Below, piece by piece: positions 42,871-52,362 of a DNA stretch of 64,000 bases (positions within the stretch are counted from its first letter, which is position 1; every line of letters begins with the position of its first letter). The stretch covers positions 1-64,000 of the forward strand of contig NZ_AUEW01000014.1 of assembly GCF_000426185.1 (NCBI RefSeq), given 5' to 3'. The notes beneath the pieces are model-generated. The model saw nothing but the letters and a program-made list of their open reading frames with translations. It had not been told where the DNA came from and searched no databases. A program made the position numbers and the translations under genes. The DNA is from Cellulomonas sp. URHD0024. GTDB lineage: Bacteria; Actinomycetota; Actinomycetes; Actinomycetales; Cellulomonadaceae.

Positions 42871-44262
42871 ATGAGGTCCTCACGCACCACCGCGCTCGCC
42901 ATGGCCGGTGTGCTGTCCCTCGGCCTGCTGGCCGCGTGCAGCTCGAACGACGACTCCAGCGACGGTACGTCCGCATCCGCAACCGGCGACGAGAAGGTGA
43001 CCATCACGGTCGCCGGGCTCAAGCCGGGCGCCGAGGCCGACGCCGTCTCCCAGCTCAACGAGCGCGTCGCGGCGTTCGAGGTGAAGTACCCGAACATCAC
43101 GGTGAAGCCGCAGGAGTACAACTGGCTCGCGTCGACGTTCACCACGCAGCTCGCCGGTGGCACGCTGCCGAACGTCTTCGAGATCCCGCTGACCGATGCC
43201 AAGACGCTGATCGAGAACGACCAGCTGGCCGACATCAACGACCAGTTCAAGCAGCTCCCGTACGCCGACCAGTTCAATCCGGCGCTCCTCGAGGCCGGCA
43301 CGGGCAGCGACGGGGACGTCTACGCGATCCCGGCCAAGTCCATCTACGGCGTGGCGCTGCACTACAACCGCAAGCTCTTCACGCAGGCCGGCCTCGACCC
43401 TGACAAGCCGCCGACGACGTGGACCGAGGTCCGCGAGGACGCCAAGACGATCCACGACAAGACCGGCGTCGCCGGCTACGGGATGATGGCGCTCGACAAC
43501 GCGGGTGGCTGGCAGCTCGTCGCCGGTGCCAACTCGCGCGGCGGCACGGTGCAGACCCAGGACGGCGACAAGTACAAGGCCAACCTGGCCGACCCCACCG
43601 TCAAGGCGCAGCTGCAGCTCCTGCACGACATGCGGTTCACGGACAACTCGATCCTGCCGCGTGTCGACATGGGCTGGGGCGAGATCAACCAGGCGTTCGC
43701 AGCCGGTGAGATCGCGATGTACACCTCCGGCTCGGACGTCTACAACGCGCTCGTCGAGAACAACGGCGTCACCCCCGACTGGGGCTACGGCCTGACCGCG
43801 ATCCCGACCGACGGCAAGGGTGGCGCCCTGACGGGTGGCACGCTCGCGGCGGTCACCAAGCAGTCGAGCGACGCGCAGAAGGACGCGGCGATCAAGTGGA
43901 TCGACTTCTGGTACCTGGCCAAGAGCCTCGACCAGGAGCAGGCCGTCGCCGACGCCAAGACCCGCAACGAGGCCAAGCAGGCCGTCGGCACACCGGTGCT
44001 GCCGATCTTCAGCAAGGAGCAGTACGCCACGGCGCTCGACTGGGTCAAGGACTACATCAACGTCCCGCTCGACGACATGAAGGGCTACACGGACGTCATG
44101 TTCACACAGCCCAACTTCCCCGAGATCAGCGCGTCGACGCAGGAAACCTACGCGCTGCTGTTCCCGATCGTGCAGGCTGTCCTGACCGACCAGAACGCCG
44201 ACATCGACGCTCTGCTCAAGGACGCCAACACGCAGGACCAGGCACTGCTCGACCAGGGCTGA
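42871..44262 (+). CDS. ABC transporter sugar-binding lipoprotein
   Basis: The protein has 463 residues. The lipoprotein signal has lipobox LLAACSS, followed by a Ser/Asp-rich linker. The mature domain is a family-1 solute-binding protein (VTITVAGLKPGAEADAVSQLNERVAAFEVKYPNITV, GDVYAIPAKSIYGVALHYNRKLF). The ATG at 42871 was chosen over a GTG two codons earlier because AAGGAG is optimally spaced. It is followed by a 13-bp hairpin, then malF- and malG-type permeases. No ATPase is encoded here, so a shared MsiK-type ATPase elsewhere is expected, as is known for actinobacterial sugar importers. Confidence 0.92.
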   Translation: MRSSRTTALAMAGVLSLGLLAACSSNDDSSDGTSASATGDEKVTITVAGLKPGAEADAVSQLNERVAAFEVKYPNITVKPQEYNWLASTFTTQLAGGTLPNVFEIPLTDAKTLIENDQLADINDQFKQLPYADQFNPALLEAGTGSDGDVYAIPAKSIYGVALHYNRKLFTQAGLDPDKPPTTWTEVREDAKTIHDKTGVAGYGMMALDNAGGWQLVAGANSRGGTVQTQDGDKYKANLADPTVKAQLQLLHDMRFTDNSILPRVDMGWGEINQAFAAGEIAMYTSGSDVYNALVENNGVTPDWGYGLTAIPTDGKGGALTGGTLAAVTKQSSDAQKDAAIKWIDFWYLAKSLDQEQAVADAKTRNEAKQAVGTPVLPIFSKEQYATALDWVKDYINVPLDDMKGYTDVMFTQPNFPEISASTQETYALLFPIVQAVLTDQNADIDALLKDANTQDQALLDQG

Positions 44263-44269
44263 CGGATCG

Positions 44270-44303
44270 GTGCCCGGCGCGAGATCGTCCTCGCGCCGGG
44301 CAC
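44270..44303 (+). terminator. Intercistronic hairpin after the binding-protein gene
   Basis: Perfect 13-bp stem (GTGCCCGGCGCGA with its complement) and an 8-base loop, 7 bases after the stop. It probably stabilises or attenuates the transcript so that the binding protein is made in excess of the permeases. Confidence 0.65.
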
Positions 44304-44344
44304 GGGCCGCCCGGCATCGTCGCCTTCGAAGAACGGACAATCGC

Positions 44345-45280
44345 ATGACCACGGACGACACCGTCGTCGCCCCGAACCGCCGGAGGGTTCGCACCCCCGT
44401 CACGTGGGTCCGCGGCGGGGGGCTCAGTGCCCTCGTCTTCGCGCTCCCGATGCTGGTGATCTTCGCGGTCTTCTCCTGGCTGCCGATCTTCCGTGCCGTG
44501 GTGATGAGCTTCCAGAAGACCAACCTGTACGAGACGTCGTGGGTCGGGTTGCAGAACTTCGAGCGGGTCTTCGCGGATCCCCTGCTCCCGACGGCCGTGC
44601 GGAACACCATCTGGTTCGCGATCCTCGCGCTGATCTTCGGCTACCCCGTCCCGCTCCTCGCCGCCGTGCTGATGAGCGAGGTCCGGCGCATGAAGGGCTG
44701 GTACTCCGCACTCGCGTACCTCCCCGTCGTGGTTCCCCCGGTCGTCGCGGTGCTGCTGTGGAAGTTCTTCTACGACCCGCGCCCCGAGGGCGTGTTCAAC
44801 GTGATCCTCGGTTGGTTCGGCATCGGACCGCAGCCATGGCTCTCGAGCATCACGATGGCCATGCCGTCGCTGGTGCTGGAGGCCACCTGGGCCGCCGCGG
44901 GCGGGACCGTGATCATCTACCTCGCCGCCCTCACGGCCGTGCCCCCCGAGCTCTACGACGCCGCCGAGGTCGACGGCGCGGGCATCTGGCGCAAGCTCTG
45001 GCACGTCCTGCTTCCGCAGCTGCGCGGGATCCTGTTCATCACCTTGATCCTCCAGATCATCGGGACCGCGCAGGTGTTCCTCGAGCCGTTCCTGTTCACC
45101 GGTGGCGGTCCTGCGAACTCCACGGTCACCGTCCTGCTGCTCATCTACAAGTACGCGTTCGGTACGAGCCTCGGCGGCCGGTACGGCGAGGCGACGGCGT
45201 TGTCGCTGCTCCTCGCCGTGTTCCTGGCGGTCCTGTCCATCCTCTACTTCCGCCTCACTCGCCGTTGGAGCACCTCGTGA
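44345..45280 (+). CDS. ABC sugar transporter permease (MalF/UgpA type)
   Basis: The protein has 311 residues with about six transmembrane helices. The EAA coupling loop reads ELYDAAEVDGAGIWRKLWHVLLPQLRG. The N-terminus is short (no P2 loop), as in Gram-positive MalF homologues. GTGA overlap with the next permease. It forms the channel with that protein for import of an alpha-glucoside (inferred from the neighbouring glucosidase). Confidence 0.92.
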   Translation: MTTDDTVVAPNRRRVRTPVTWVRGGGLSALVFALPMLVIFAVFSWLPIFRAVVMSFQKTNLYETSWVGLQNFERVFADPLLPTAVRNTIWFAILALIFGYPVPLLAAVLMSEVRRMKGWYSALAYLPVVVPPVVAVLLWKFFYDPRPEGVFNVILGWFGIGPQPWLSSITMAMPSLVLEATWAAAGGTVIIYLAALTAVPPELYDAAEVDGAGIWRKLWHVLLPQLRGILFITLILQIIGTAQVFLEPFLFTGGGPANSTVTVLLLIYKYAFGTSLGGRYGEATALSLLLAVFLAVLSILYFRLTRRWSTS

Positions 45281-46293
45281 CGACGACATCCGACACCCCG
45301 CCCTCGACCGAGGAGCCGCTGCCGTCCGTGGGTGCAGCGACGGGACAGGCGTCCGCGGCAGCACCCAGTGCGATCCTGGCCGGCGCTCTTCGTCGCACGA
45401 AGAAGCGGTCCGACGAAGAGGACCGGCACGCCGTCTCGAGCTCGGACTGGCGTCGGGCGTCGGTGCGCACGACCCTCGGGACCTCCCAGGTGATCCTGTT
45501 GGTCCTGCTGGTCGTCGCCTGCGTCGGACCGCTCCTGCTGCTGGCCAAGTTCGCCATCACGCCGACGCAGGACATCATCCGCACACCGCTGGCGATCTTT
45601 CCCCACGGTGTCGACTGGAACAACCTCCACGAGGCCTGGTTCACGGTCAACATCCGCAAGTACTTCGTCAACACGATCGTGCTGGCGGCCGGCTCCTGGT
45701 TCATGCAGGTGCTCGTCGCCACGACGGGCGGGTTCCTGATCTCGGTGCTCCGACCGCGTTACGCCAAGGCGCTGCAGTCGGCCGTGCTCGCGACGCTCTT
45801 CGTCCCGGCCGTCGTCCTGCTGGTCCCGCTCTACCTGACCATCCTGAACACGCCGATCCTGCACCTGAACCTGATCAACAACTACTTCGGGGTCTGGTTG
45901 CCGGCCGGGGCGAGCGCGTTCAACGTGGTGCTGGTCGCGAGGTTCTTCGACAACCTGCCACGCGAGATCTTCGAGGCTGCGCGCGTCGACGGCGCGGGAC
46001 CGTTCCGGCTGTTCTGGTCGATCGTGCTGCCCATGAGCAAGCCGATCATCGGGGTCGTGTCGGTGTTCGCCGTCATCGCGTCCTGGAAGGACTTCCTCTG
46101 GCCGTTCCTCGTGCTCAGCAACCCGGACCTGCAGCCCTTGTCCGTCCGCCTGCCGTCCATCGAGTCGACCACGGACAAGGGCGTGCTCATGGCAGCCCTG
46201 GCCATCTCGACACTCATCCCGATCGTGCTGTTCCTGGTCTTCCAGCGGATGTTCCTGCGTGGTGCAGGGCTCGGGGGAGCGGTGAAGGGGTGA
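45277..46293 (+). CDS. ABC sugar transporter permease (MalG/UgpE type)
   Basis: The protein has 338 residues, with an unusually long (about 75-residue) Ser/Thr/Ala-rich cytoplasmic N-terminus before the first of six helices. The EAA loop reads EIFEAARVDGAGPFRLFWSIVLPMSKP. The GTG start overlaps the MalF-type stop. The last 80 bases overlap the convergent membrane-protein gene. It completes the importer of the alpha-glucoside cluster. Confidence 0.9.
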   Translation: MTTTSDTPPSTEEPLPSVGAATGQASAAAPSAILAGALRRTKKRSDEEDRHAVSSSDWRRASVRTTLGTSQVILLVLLVVACVGPLLLLAKFAITPTQDIIRTPLAIFPHGVDWNNLHEAWFTVNIRKYFVNTIVLAAGSWFMQVLVATTGGFLISVLRPRYAKALQSAVLATLFVPAVVLLVPLYLTILNTPILHLNLINNYFGVWLPAGASAFNVVLVARFFDNLPREIFEAARVDGAGPFRLFWSIVLPMSKPIIGVVSVFAVIASWKDFLWPFLVLSNPDLQPLSVRLPSIESTTDKGVLMAALAISTLIPIVLFLVFQRMFLRGAGLGGAVKG

Positions 46294-47236
46294 GGGCGGA
46301 CCGGGAGCGATAGGTCTCGAGCGCCGCGCTCAGCAGGAGCAGGCCGGCCACGAGACCGATGGTGAACCGGACCGCCACGACGCCGAGGTCCTCGGGCCAC
46401 ACCACCTCGGCGTCGGGCGTCGTCGCGAGGTACGCCGTGAAGGGCAGCTTCCAGGCGCTCCAGGCGAAGAGCATCCCGGACCCCACCCAGGTGGCCAGGA
46501 ACGGGACCCAGACCGGCAGCCGCCCGGGCCGGGAACGGCTCATGGCCCAGGCCGACCAGGCAGCTGTGCCCGCCCAGATGGCGGTGGTGGCCGACATGAG
46601 CCGCCAGTCCGTCGCGCGAGCGTCCGGATGGTCCAGCCCGAGTGTGCCGCCGACGGTCCAGTAGACGTCGACGACGGCCACCGCGGCAGCAGCCACCACG
46701 GCCGCCCGGCCGCGTGCGCTCAGGGGTGTCGCGGGTCGCTCGCGCAGCCTGCCGACGAAGGCCACGGGCCAGCGCGCACGGAGGTAGAGCGGCAGCGCGA
46801 CGGCGATGCCGAGGGCGAGACCGGCGAAGCTGACTTCGATCAGTCCGGCCTCCCAGGCGGGCATGCCGGGTCCCGTGTCCTGCGTCGCGCGGCCCTCCCC
46901 GGAGCCACCCAGCACGCTGGTGACCAGCAGGTACGGCATCATCGACACGAGGAAACCGGCGCCGACCCACGCGAACGTGAGCACGGGCGCGGCCGGTACG
47001 CGGGCGCCCCAGGGCTGCGCCATCGCGAGGCACAGCACGATGCCTCCGGACGCGAGCACGATCGTCACGATGTTGAGCGCGACCCACGAGGCCAGCGTGA
47101 ATCCCGGGTCGACGGGCAGCAGCCCCAGGAGTGCACCGATCACCCAGCACACCTTGATGACCAGGTACGGCGTGATCGACAACGCCCCGCCGTACGCGAA
47201 TGCCCTGCGCACTTTCGCCATGTCCATGCCGGCCAT
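46214..47236 (-). CDS. Integral membrane protein of unknown function
   Basis: The protein has 340 residues with about eight hydrophobic segments (SITPYLVIKVCWVIGALLGLL, ASWVALNIVTIVLASGGIVLCLA, VLTFAWVGAGFLVSMMPYLLV, VSFAGLALGIAVALPLYL and others). I do not recognise the family; actinobacterial genomes carry similar proteins without assigned roles. Three ATG codons (47236, 47227, 47221) compete as starts and none has a clear ribosome site. The 3' end overlaps the MalG-type gene tail-to-tail by 80 bases, so both C-termini are encoded by the same DNA. Confidence 0.72.
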   Translation of the reverse strand: MAGMDMAKVRRAFAYGGALSITPYLVIKVCWVIGALLGLLPVDPGFTLASWVALNIVTIVLASGGIVLCLAMAQPWGARVPAAPVLTFAWVGAGFLVSMMPYLLVTSVLGGSGEGRATQDTGPGMPAWEAGLIEVSFAGLALGIAVALPLYLRARWPVAFVGRLRERPATPLSARGRAAVVAAAAVAVVDVYWTVGGTLGLDHPDARATDWRLMSATTAIWAGTAAWSAWAMSRSRPGRLPVWVPFLATWVGSGMLFAWSAWKLPFTAYLATTPDAEVVWPEDLGVVAVRFTIGLVAGLLLLSAALETYRSRSALTPSPLPRALHHAGTSAGRPGTARSG

Positions 47237-47368
47237 CGTGCTCGCCACGCCCTGTGGTCCCGCTGAGAGCGGCCGCCGAGTGATTCTGACAACGCGTGTC
47301 ATCCATCTCACGCCCGGGCCGGGCCGTCCGCGTCCAGCGGCCCATCGGGCCGGTGGGATGATCGAGCG

Positions 47369-48538
47369 GTGGCCCCTGACACTGCCGTGAGCCCGAGCTC
47401 GTCCTCGAACGCCGCCAGTCCCGTCGCCCCCTACGACGCGCTGCTGCTGTTCTCGTTCGGCGGACCCGATGGTCCCGACGACGTCCTGCCGTTCCTGCGC
47501 AACGTGACCGCCGGCAAGAACATCCCCGACGAACGACTGGCCGTCGTCGCCGAGCACTACCACCACTTCGGGGGCGCCAGCCCGATCAACGGCCAGAACG
47601 TGGCCCTGCAGCGCGCACTCGCCGAGGAGCTCGCCCGCCGCGGGATCGACCTGCCGGTCCTGTGGGGCAACCGCAACTGGACGCCGTACACCAAGGACGC
47701 GCTCGCAGCCGCCCACGCGGACGGTGCGCAGCGGGTCCTCGCGCTCGTGACCAGCGCGTACTCGTCGTACTCCGGGTGCCGCCAGTACCGGGAGAACCTC
47801 TGGGCGTCGTTGGACGAGCTGGCCGACGACCTCGGGCTGGCGACGCACCCGCTCGTCGTCGACAAGGTGCACTCGTACTTCAACCACCCGGGGTTCGTCG
47901 AAGCGAACATCGACGCCGTCGTCGAGGCATACGCGACCGTGCCCTCGGACGCACGGCTGGTCTTCGTCACGCACTCGATCCCGGACACGATGGAGGAGGC
48001 GTCCGCGGTGTCGGGCGCCTCCTACCGCGCGCAGCACCTCGACGTCGCGGCCCTGGTCGCGGCCGGAGCGTCCGCCCGGCTCGGGCACCCCGTCGGCTGG
48101 GACCTCGCCTACTGCTCGCGCTCGGGTCCGCCGAGCCAGCCGTGGCTGGAGCCCGACGTGAACGACCGCCTCACGGCTCTGGCGGCCGACGGCGTCGCCG
48201 CCGTCGTCCTGTCGCCGATCGGGTTCGTCTCGGACCACATGGAGGTCGCCTTCGACCTCGACACCGAGGCGTTGGCCACCGCCGCGGAGCTCGGTCTCGT
48301 CGCGGTACGCGCGGACTCCGTCGGCGTCCGGGAGCCGTTCGTGCGCGCTCTGGTGGACCTGGTGGTCGAGCGTGCCGCCGCCGCGCGTGCCCTGGACGCC
48401 GGACTCGTGCCTGAGCCGGCCGTCGCCGTCGGCACCTTCCCGGCCGTGCGCGACGTCTGCGCGCCCGGCTGCTGCCTCATGCGCGCCGGCCAGCCCACCG
48501 GGATCCCCGCCGCCTGCTCGTCGGACCCCCGAGCGTGA
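47369..48538 (+). CDS. cpfC: Coproporphyrin III ferrochelatase (CpfC/HemH)
   Basis: The protein has 389 residues. The ferrochelatase core includes LLLFSFGGPDGPDDVLPFLRNVTAGKNIPDERL, the metal-site His in FVTHSIPDTM, and PIGFVSDHMEVAFDLDTEA. The C-terminus has CAPGCC, which with an upstream cysteine may bind a [2Fe-2S] cluster, as known for actinobacterial ferrochelatases. HemQ/ChdC follows 30 bases downstream, so this organism makes haem by the coproporphyrin route and the enzyme acts on coproporphyrin III. The GTG at 47369 is chosen; no strong ribosome site is seen. Confidence 0.93.
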   Translation: MAPDTAVSPSSSSNAASPVAPYDALLLFSFGGPDGPDDVLPFLRNVTAGKNIPDERLAVVAEHYHHFGGASPINGQNVALQRALAEELARRGIDLPVLWGNRNWTPYTKDALAAAHADGAQRVLALVTSAYSSYSGCRQYRENLWASLDELADDLGLATHPLVVDKVHSYFNHPGFVEANIDAVVEAYATVPSDARLVFVTHSIPDTMEEASAVSGASYRAQHLDVAALVAAGASARLGHPVGWDLAYCSRSGPPSQPWLEPDVNDRLTALAADGVAAVVLSPIGFVSDHMEVAFDLDTEALATAAELGLVAVRADSVGVREPFVRALVDLVVERAAAARALDAGLVPEPAVAVGTFPAVRDVCAPGCCLMRAGQPTGIPAACSSDPRA

Positions 48539-48568
48539 ACAACCCTCTGAACCGTTGGAGAACTTGCG

Positions 48569-49264
48569 ATGACGCATGACAGCGCCGAAGCCATCAACGC
48601 CACCGTCCGCTACACGATGTGGACCGTCTTCGCCCTGGAAGAGGTGCTGCCCGAGAGCGACCGCGAGCGCGGCGAGCTGATCTCCGACGCGCTGGCCGCC
48701 GTGTCCCACGACGGGCTGGTCGTCCGTGGCTGGTACGACGTCGCCGGTCTGCGGGCCGACGCCGACCTGATGGTCTGGTGGCACGCCGAGACGGTCGAGG
48801 AGGTGCAGGGTGCCTACCAGCGGTTCCGCGCCAGCGCACTGGGCCGGCACCTGCTGCCCGTGTGGTCCGTCGTGGGTCTGCACCGTCCGGCCGAGTTCAA
48901 CCGGTCGCACGTCCCCGCGTTCCTCTCGGGTGAGCCCGCCGGGGACTACCTCTGCGTCTACCCGTTCGTCCGCTCGTACGACTGGTACGTGCTCCCCGAG
49001 GACGATCGCCGCCGCATGCTCGTCGAGCACGGGCAGGCCGCCCGCGGGTACGCCGACGTCCGCGCGAACACCGTGTCCGCGTTCGCGCTCGGCGACTACG
49101 AGTGGATCCTCGCGTTCGAGGCGCCGGAGCTGCACCGCATCGTCGACCTGATGCGCGACCTGCGCGCCACCGACGCCCGCCGGCACGTCCGCGAGGAGAT
49201 CCCGTTCTACACCGGCCCCCGCGTCACCCTCGAGGCCTGGGCGGATCGTCAGCCGCGCGGCTGA
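48569..49264 (+). CDS. chdC: Coprohaem decarboxylase (ChdC/HemQ)
   Basis: The protein has 231 residues of the chlorite-dismutase-like fold. [15 protein letters not shown] begins the first half; [31 protein letters not shown] contains the catalytic-type tyrosine of actinobacterial ChdC and the proximal histidine region. Known role: H2O2-dependent decarboxylation of coprohaem to haem b, the step after ferrochelatase. A GGAG-type site precedes the ATG. It is co-directional with cpfC, with a 30-base gap. Confidence 0.93.
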   Translation: MTHDSAEAINATVRYTMWTVFALEEVLPESDRERGELISDALAAVSHDGLVVRGWYDVAGLRADADLMVWWHAETVEEVQGAYQRFRASALGRHLLPVWSVVGLHRPAEFNRSHVPAFLSGEPAGDYLCVYPFVRSYDWYVLPEDDRRRMLVEHGQAARGYADVRANTVSAFALGDYEWILAFEAPELHRIVDLMRDLRATDARRHVREEIPFYTGPRVTLEAWADRQPRG

Positions 49265-49288
49265 GCCGTTCGGTGGCAGGATCGTCGG

Positions 49289-49648
49289 ATGGTCGACCTC
49301 GCGGGGACATGGCGGTTCACGGCGGTTCAAGGTGCTGACGTCGCGGCCGGGATGCGGTCAGCGCCGTTCCTGACGTTCGACGGCGACGGACAGGTCTACG
49401 GCGACGCGGGCGTGAACCGCGTGCGCGGTACGTGGGAGCTGGTCGGCACCAGGTTGGTGTTCGGGCCGATGGTCTCGACGATGATGGCGGGACCGCCCGA
49501 GGCGATGACCTGCGAGCAGCGGATCCTGCGCCTCCTGGGCGACCCCGTCGAGGTGATCGCTCCCGACGGCGACACCATCGAGCTGGACGGCTCGGGCGGT
49601 GCAGCCACCCTGGTCCGCGACCAGTCGGCGGCGGACAGCGCGGTCTAG
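49289..49648 (+). CDS. META/HslJ-domain protein
   Basis: The protein has 119 residues, essentially one META domain (LAGTWRFTAVQGADV, LTFDGDGQVYGDAGVNRVRGTWELVGTRLVFGPMVSTMMAGPPEAM). It lacks the lipoprotein signal common to HslJ-type proteins, so it is probably cytoplasmic. CAGGAT lies six bases before the ATG, similar to the leaderless pattern. It sits 24 bases after chdC and may be co-transcribed. The role is unknown. Confidence 0.8.
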   Translation: MVDLAGTWRFTAVQGADVAAGMRSAPFLTFDGDGQVYGDAGVNRVRGTWELVGTRLVFGPMVSTMMAGPPEAMTCEQRILRLLGDPVEVIAPDGDTIELDGSGGAATLVRDQSAADSAV

Positions 49649-49735
49649 CGGGCCCCGCCGACGCACGGCGCCGCCCGCGCCGGGTCGGCTCGGGCCCGCG
49701 ACTCGGTGCCAAGCGCCCGTCCGTCGCCGCGCGAA

Positions 49736-49827
49736 CCTAGCGGCACCTGTGACACCTGTGCCGGCTGTGAGCTCCTGACGCGCTGTCACGGCCTCACGCG
49801 TGCGCACCTGTCCCAAGTGCCGCTAGG
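49736..49827. repeat. 92-bp dispersed intergenic element, copy 2
   Basis: The ends CCTAGCGGCAC and GTGCCGCTAGG are perfect 11-bp inverted repeats; the similarity extends to about 19 bp. It matches copy 3 strongly over both outer 25-30 bases and sits between the convergent META and LLM genes. The rest of 49649-49840 holds nothing recognisable. Confidence 0.75.
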
Positions 49828-49840
49828 CCCGAACGCCCCG

Positions 49841-50881
49841 TCAGGCGGGGACCGTCGCCGGCCAGCGGGCGGCGACCGCCTCGATCGTGTGCTGACGGGT
49901 GGCGAGGTCGAAGGCCGTGCCGGTGATCATGAGCTCGTCCGCCTGGGTCCGGCGCACCAGCGCGTTCAGCTCGTCGACGGCGCGGTCCGCGGTCGTCGCG
50001 ATCTGGGTGCCGGGGAACTTCTCGAAGAACTCGGCCGCCTGCACGGGGTCGATCTCGGCGAGGACGGCGGCCGCGTCGTCCGGGGAGACGATGGGACCCA
50101 GCGGTCGCCCGGTCCGTAGGGACAGAGCCATCACGCGGCTCGGGCCGGCCAGGTGGAGCGCTTCCTCGTCGGAACCCGCGACGAGCACCGACGCCGAGAC
50201 CATGAGGTGCGGCTGGTCGAGCAGGGACGACGAGCGGAAGGACGACCGGTACGCCTCGGCCGCCTGCAGGGTGAGCCCGGTGTTGAAGTGGTTGGCGTAC
50301 GAGAAGGGCAGCCCCAGGCGGCCCGCGAGCTGTGCACTGAACAGCGACGACCCGAGCAGCCAGACCTCGGGCGCGGAGACCGCGGCAGGGGTCGCGGACA
50401 GCCGGGAGGCGCGCAGGGAACCGGCGTGACCGTCCACGGGGACTCCGAGCAGGACCAGGACGTCGATCAGCTCGGCCGGGAAGTCGTCGGCACCCAGGCC
50501 GTCGACGGTGCGACGCAGCGCGGCGGCCGTCATCGGGTCGGCGCCGGGTGCGCGGCCGATGCCGAGGTCGACGCGGCCCGGGTGCAGGGCCTCGAGCATC
50601 GCGAACTGCTCGGCGATCACGAGCGACGGGTGGTTGGGCAGCATGACGCCGCCCGAACCGACGCGGATCGTGGACGTGGACGCCGCGAGGTGCGCGAGCA
50701 GCACGCCGGGGGAGGTCGACGCGACCGCGGCCATCGAGTGGTGCTCGGCCACCCAGAACCGCCGGTAGCCGGCGGCCTCGGCGGTGCGGGCCAGCGCTGT
50801 GGAGGCGGCGAGGGCGTCGCCGGAGGTCTGGCCGACGGAGACGGGTGCGGTGTCGAGGACGGAGAGCGGTACCGGAGTCAC
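49841..50881 (-). CDS. Luciferase-like flavin monooxygenase (LLM)
   Basis: The protein has 346 residues of TIM-barrel LLM fold, MsnO8-like: PLSVLDTAPVSVGQTSGDALAASTALARTAEAAGYRRFWVAEHHSM, VGSGGVMLPNHPSLVIAEQFAMLEALHPGRVDLGIGRAPG. It binds FMN/F420-type cofactors in related proteins. The GTG start is 39 bases past the glutamate dehydrogenase stop on the same strand, so read-through is possible. The substrate is unknown. Confidence 0.88.
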   Translation of the reverse strand: MTPVPLSVLDTAPVSVGQTSGDALAASTALARTAEAAGYRRFWVAEHHSMAAVASTSPGVLLAHLAASTSTIRVGSGGVMLPNHPSLVIAEQFAMLEALHPGRVDLGIGRAPGADPMTAAALRRTVDGLGADDFPAELIDVLVLLGVPVDGHAGSLRASRLSATPAAVSAPEVWLLGSSLFSAQLAGRLGLPFSYANHFNTGLTLQAAEAYRSSFRSSSLLDQPHLMVSASVLVAGSDEEALHLAGPSRVMALSLRTGRPLGPIVSPDDAAAVLAEIDPVQAAEFFEKFPGTQIATTADRAVDELNALVRRTQADELMITGTAFDLATRQHTIEAVAARWPATVPA

Positions 50882-50920
50882 GTCAGTCGCAACGCCCCCG
50901 CCTGCCTCGGTACTCCCGGG

Positions 50921-52189
50921 CTACGGGTAGAGCCCGCGGATCTGGTGTGCCTCGGCGACCCGTCGGACGCCGATGGCCAGGGCCGCGTCCCGCAGCGAGA
51001 TGCCCTCCGCCGAAGCGAGCGCCGCCACGGCCCGGTGGGCGGTGACCATGCGGTGCTCGAGCCGGTCCTCGATCTCTGGCTCGGTCCACCAGTAGGCCTG
51101 GTTGGCCTGGACCCACTCGAAGTACGAGACGACGACACCGCCGGCGTTGGCCAGGATGTCGGGCACGACGACGACTCCGCGCTCCGCGAGGACGCGGTCG
51201 CCCTCGCTCGTGGTGGGGCCGTTGGCTCCCTCGACCACCCAGCGCGCCTTGACGTTGACCGCGGTCTCCGCGTCGATCACGCCCTCGACCGCGGCCGGGA
51301 CCAGCACGTCGACGTCGAGGGCCAGCAGGTCGACGTTGTCGATCGGGTCGCCGCCGTCGAAGCCGGCGACACGGCCGGTGCGCTGGACGTGCCGAAGCAG
51401 CGCAGCCACGTCGAGCCCGTCGCTGCGGACCACCCCTCCGGACTCGTCGGACACTGCGACCACGCGCGTTCCGGCCTCGGACAGGAACCGGGCCGCGTGC
51501 GACCCCACCTTCCCGAACCCCTGGACGGCCGCGGTGACCTCGTCGAGCTTGACGCCGGCGTCCCCGAGTGCCGCGGCCGCCGCGTGCACGACACCGCGGG
51601 AGGTCGCGGTCGCGCGACCGAGCGAGCCGCCGACGGCGAGAGGCTTACCCGTCGTGACCGCGGGGATGGTGTAGCCCTGGCTGACCGAGTAGGTGTCCAT
51701 GACCCACGCCATGGTCTGCTCGTCGGTGCCGACGTCGGGCGCCATGATGTCCCGCTCCGGGCCGATGATCGGCATGATCTCGCTGGTGTAGCGCCGGGTC
51801 ACCCGCTCCAGCTCCTGCGTGGAGTGCTGCCGGGGGTCGATGGTCACGCCTCCTTTGGCGCCGCCGTACGGCACGTCGACCACCGCACACTTCCAGGTCA
51901 TCCACATCGCCAGCGCGCGGACCTCGTCGACGTCCACCGAGGCGGAGTACCGCAGGCCGCCCTTGCCCGGCCCGCGCGAGATGTTGTGCTGGACGCGGTA
52001 GCCCATGAACAGCTCGATCTCGCCGTCGTCGCGACGCAGCGGCACCGCCACGTTCATCTCGCGGCGTGGTGTGGCGAGCATCTGGTGCAGGCCTTCGTCG
52101 TAGCCGAGGATCTCGACCGCCGACGCGAGCTGCGTCCTGGCGGTGTCGAGCGGGCTCGCTGGCTGCGGGGTCTTCGTGAGGTCCGTCAC
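50921..52189 (-). CDS. gdh: Glutamate dehydrogenase
   Basis: The protein has 422 residues, the size of hexameric small GDHs. The substrate lysines lie in GPGKGGLRY and DVPYGGAKGGV; the catalytic aspartate region is APDVGTDEQTMAWV; the Rossmann motif is AVQGFGKVGSHAA, with an acidic residue after the second strand (VAVSDESGG) favouring NAD+. It is divergent from putA across a 173-base gap. Together they would convert proline to glutamate and then to 2-oxoglutarate plus ammonium, so a catabolic role is likely. The GTG lies six bases after CAGGGT. Confidence 0.92.
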   Translation of the reverse strand: MTDLTKTPQPASPLDTARTQLASAVEILGYDEGLHQMLATPRREMNVAVPLRRDDGEIELFMGYRVQHNISRGPGKGGLRYSASVDVDEVRALAMWMTWKCAVVDVPYGGAKGGVTIDPRQHSTQELERVTRRYTSEIMPIIGPERDIMAPDVGTDEQTMAWVMDTYSVSQGYTIPAVTTGKPLAVGGSLGRATATSRGVVHAAAAALGDAGVKLDEVTAAVQGFGKVGSHAARFLSEAGTRVVAVSDESGGVVRSDGLDVAALLRHVQRTGRVAGFDGGDPIDNVDLLALDVDVLVPAAVEGVIDAETAVNVKARWVVEGANGPTTSEGDRVLAERGVVVVPDILANAGGVVVSYFEWVQANQAYWWTEPEIEDRLEHRMVTAHRAVAALASAEGISLRDAALAIGVRRVAEAHQIRGLYP

Positions 52190-52362
52190 ACGGCCACCCT
52201 GTCACTCCCGGTGCTGTCCGCCAGGGAGGCCCGAGGGGCGAGCCGCCGGTGTCCACGCTCCGGGCACGAACGGGTGTCGGAACGGCCGCAGAACGGCTGC
52301 CTGATCTGGCCGCACGGCGGCGCAGGGCAGAGACTGGAGCGGATTCCCGACGAAGGAGCGGC

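Noticed and set aside
46214..49330. A very long minus-strand frame covering cpfC and chdC
   Set aside because: It runs antisense to two clearly recognised haem genes and is an artefact of high GC; only its last third (46214-47236) encodes a plausible membrane protein.
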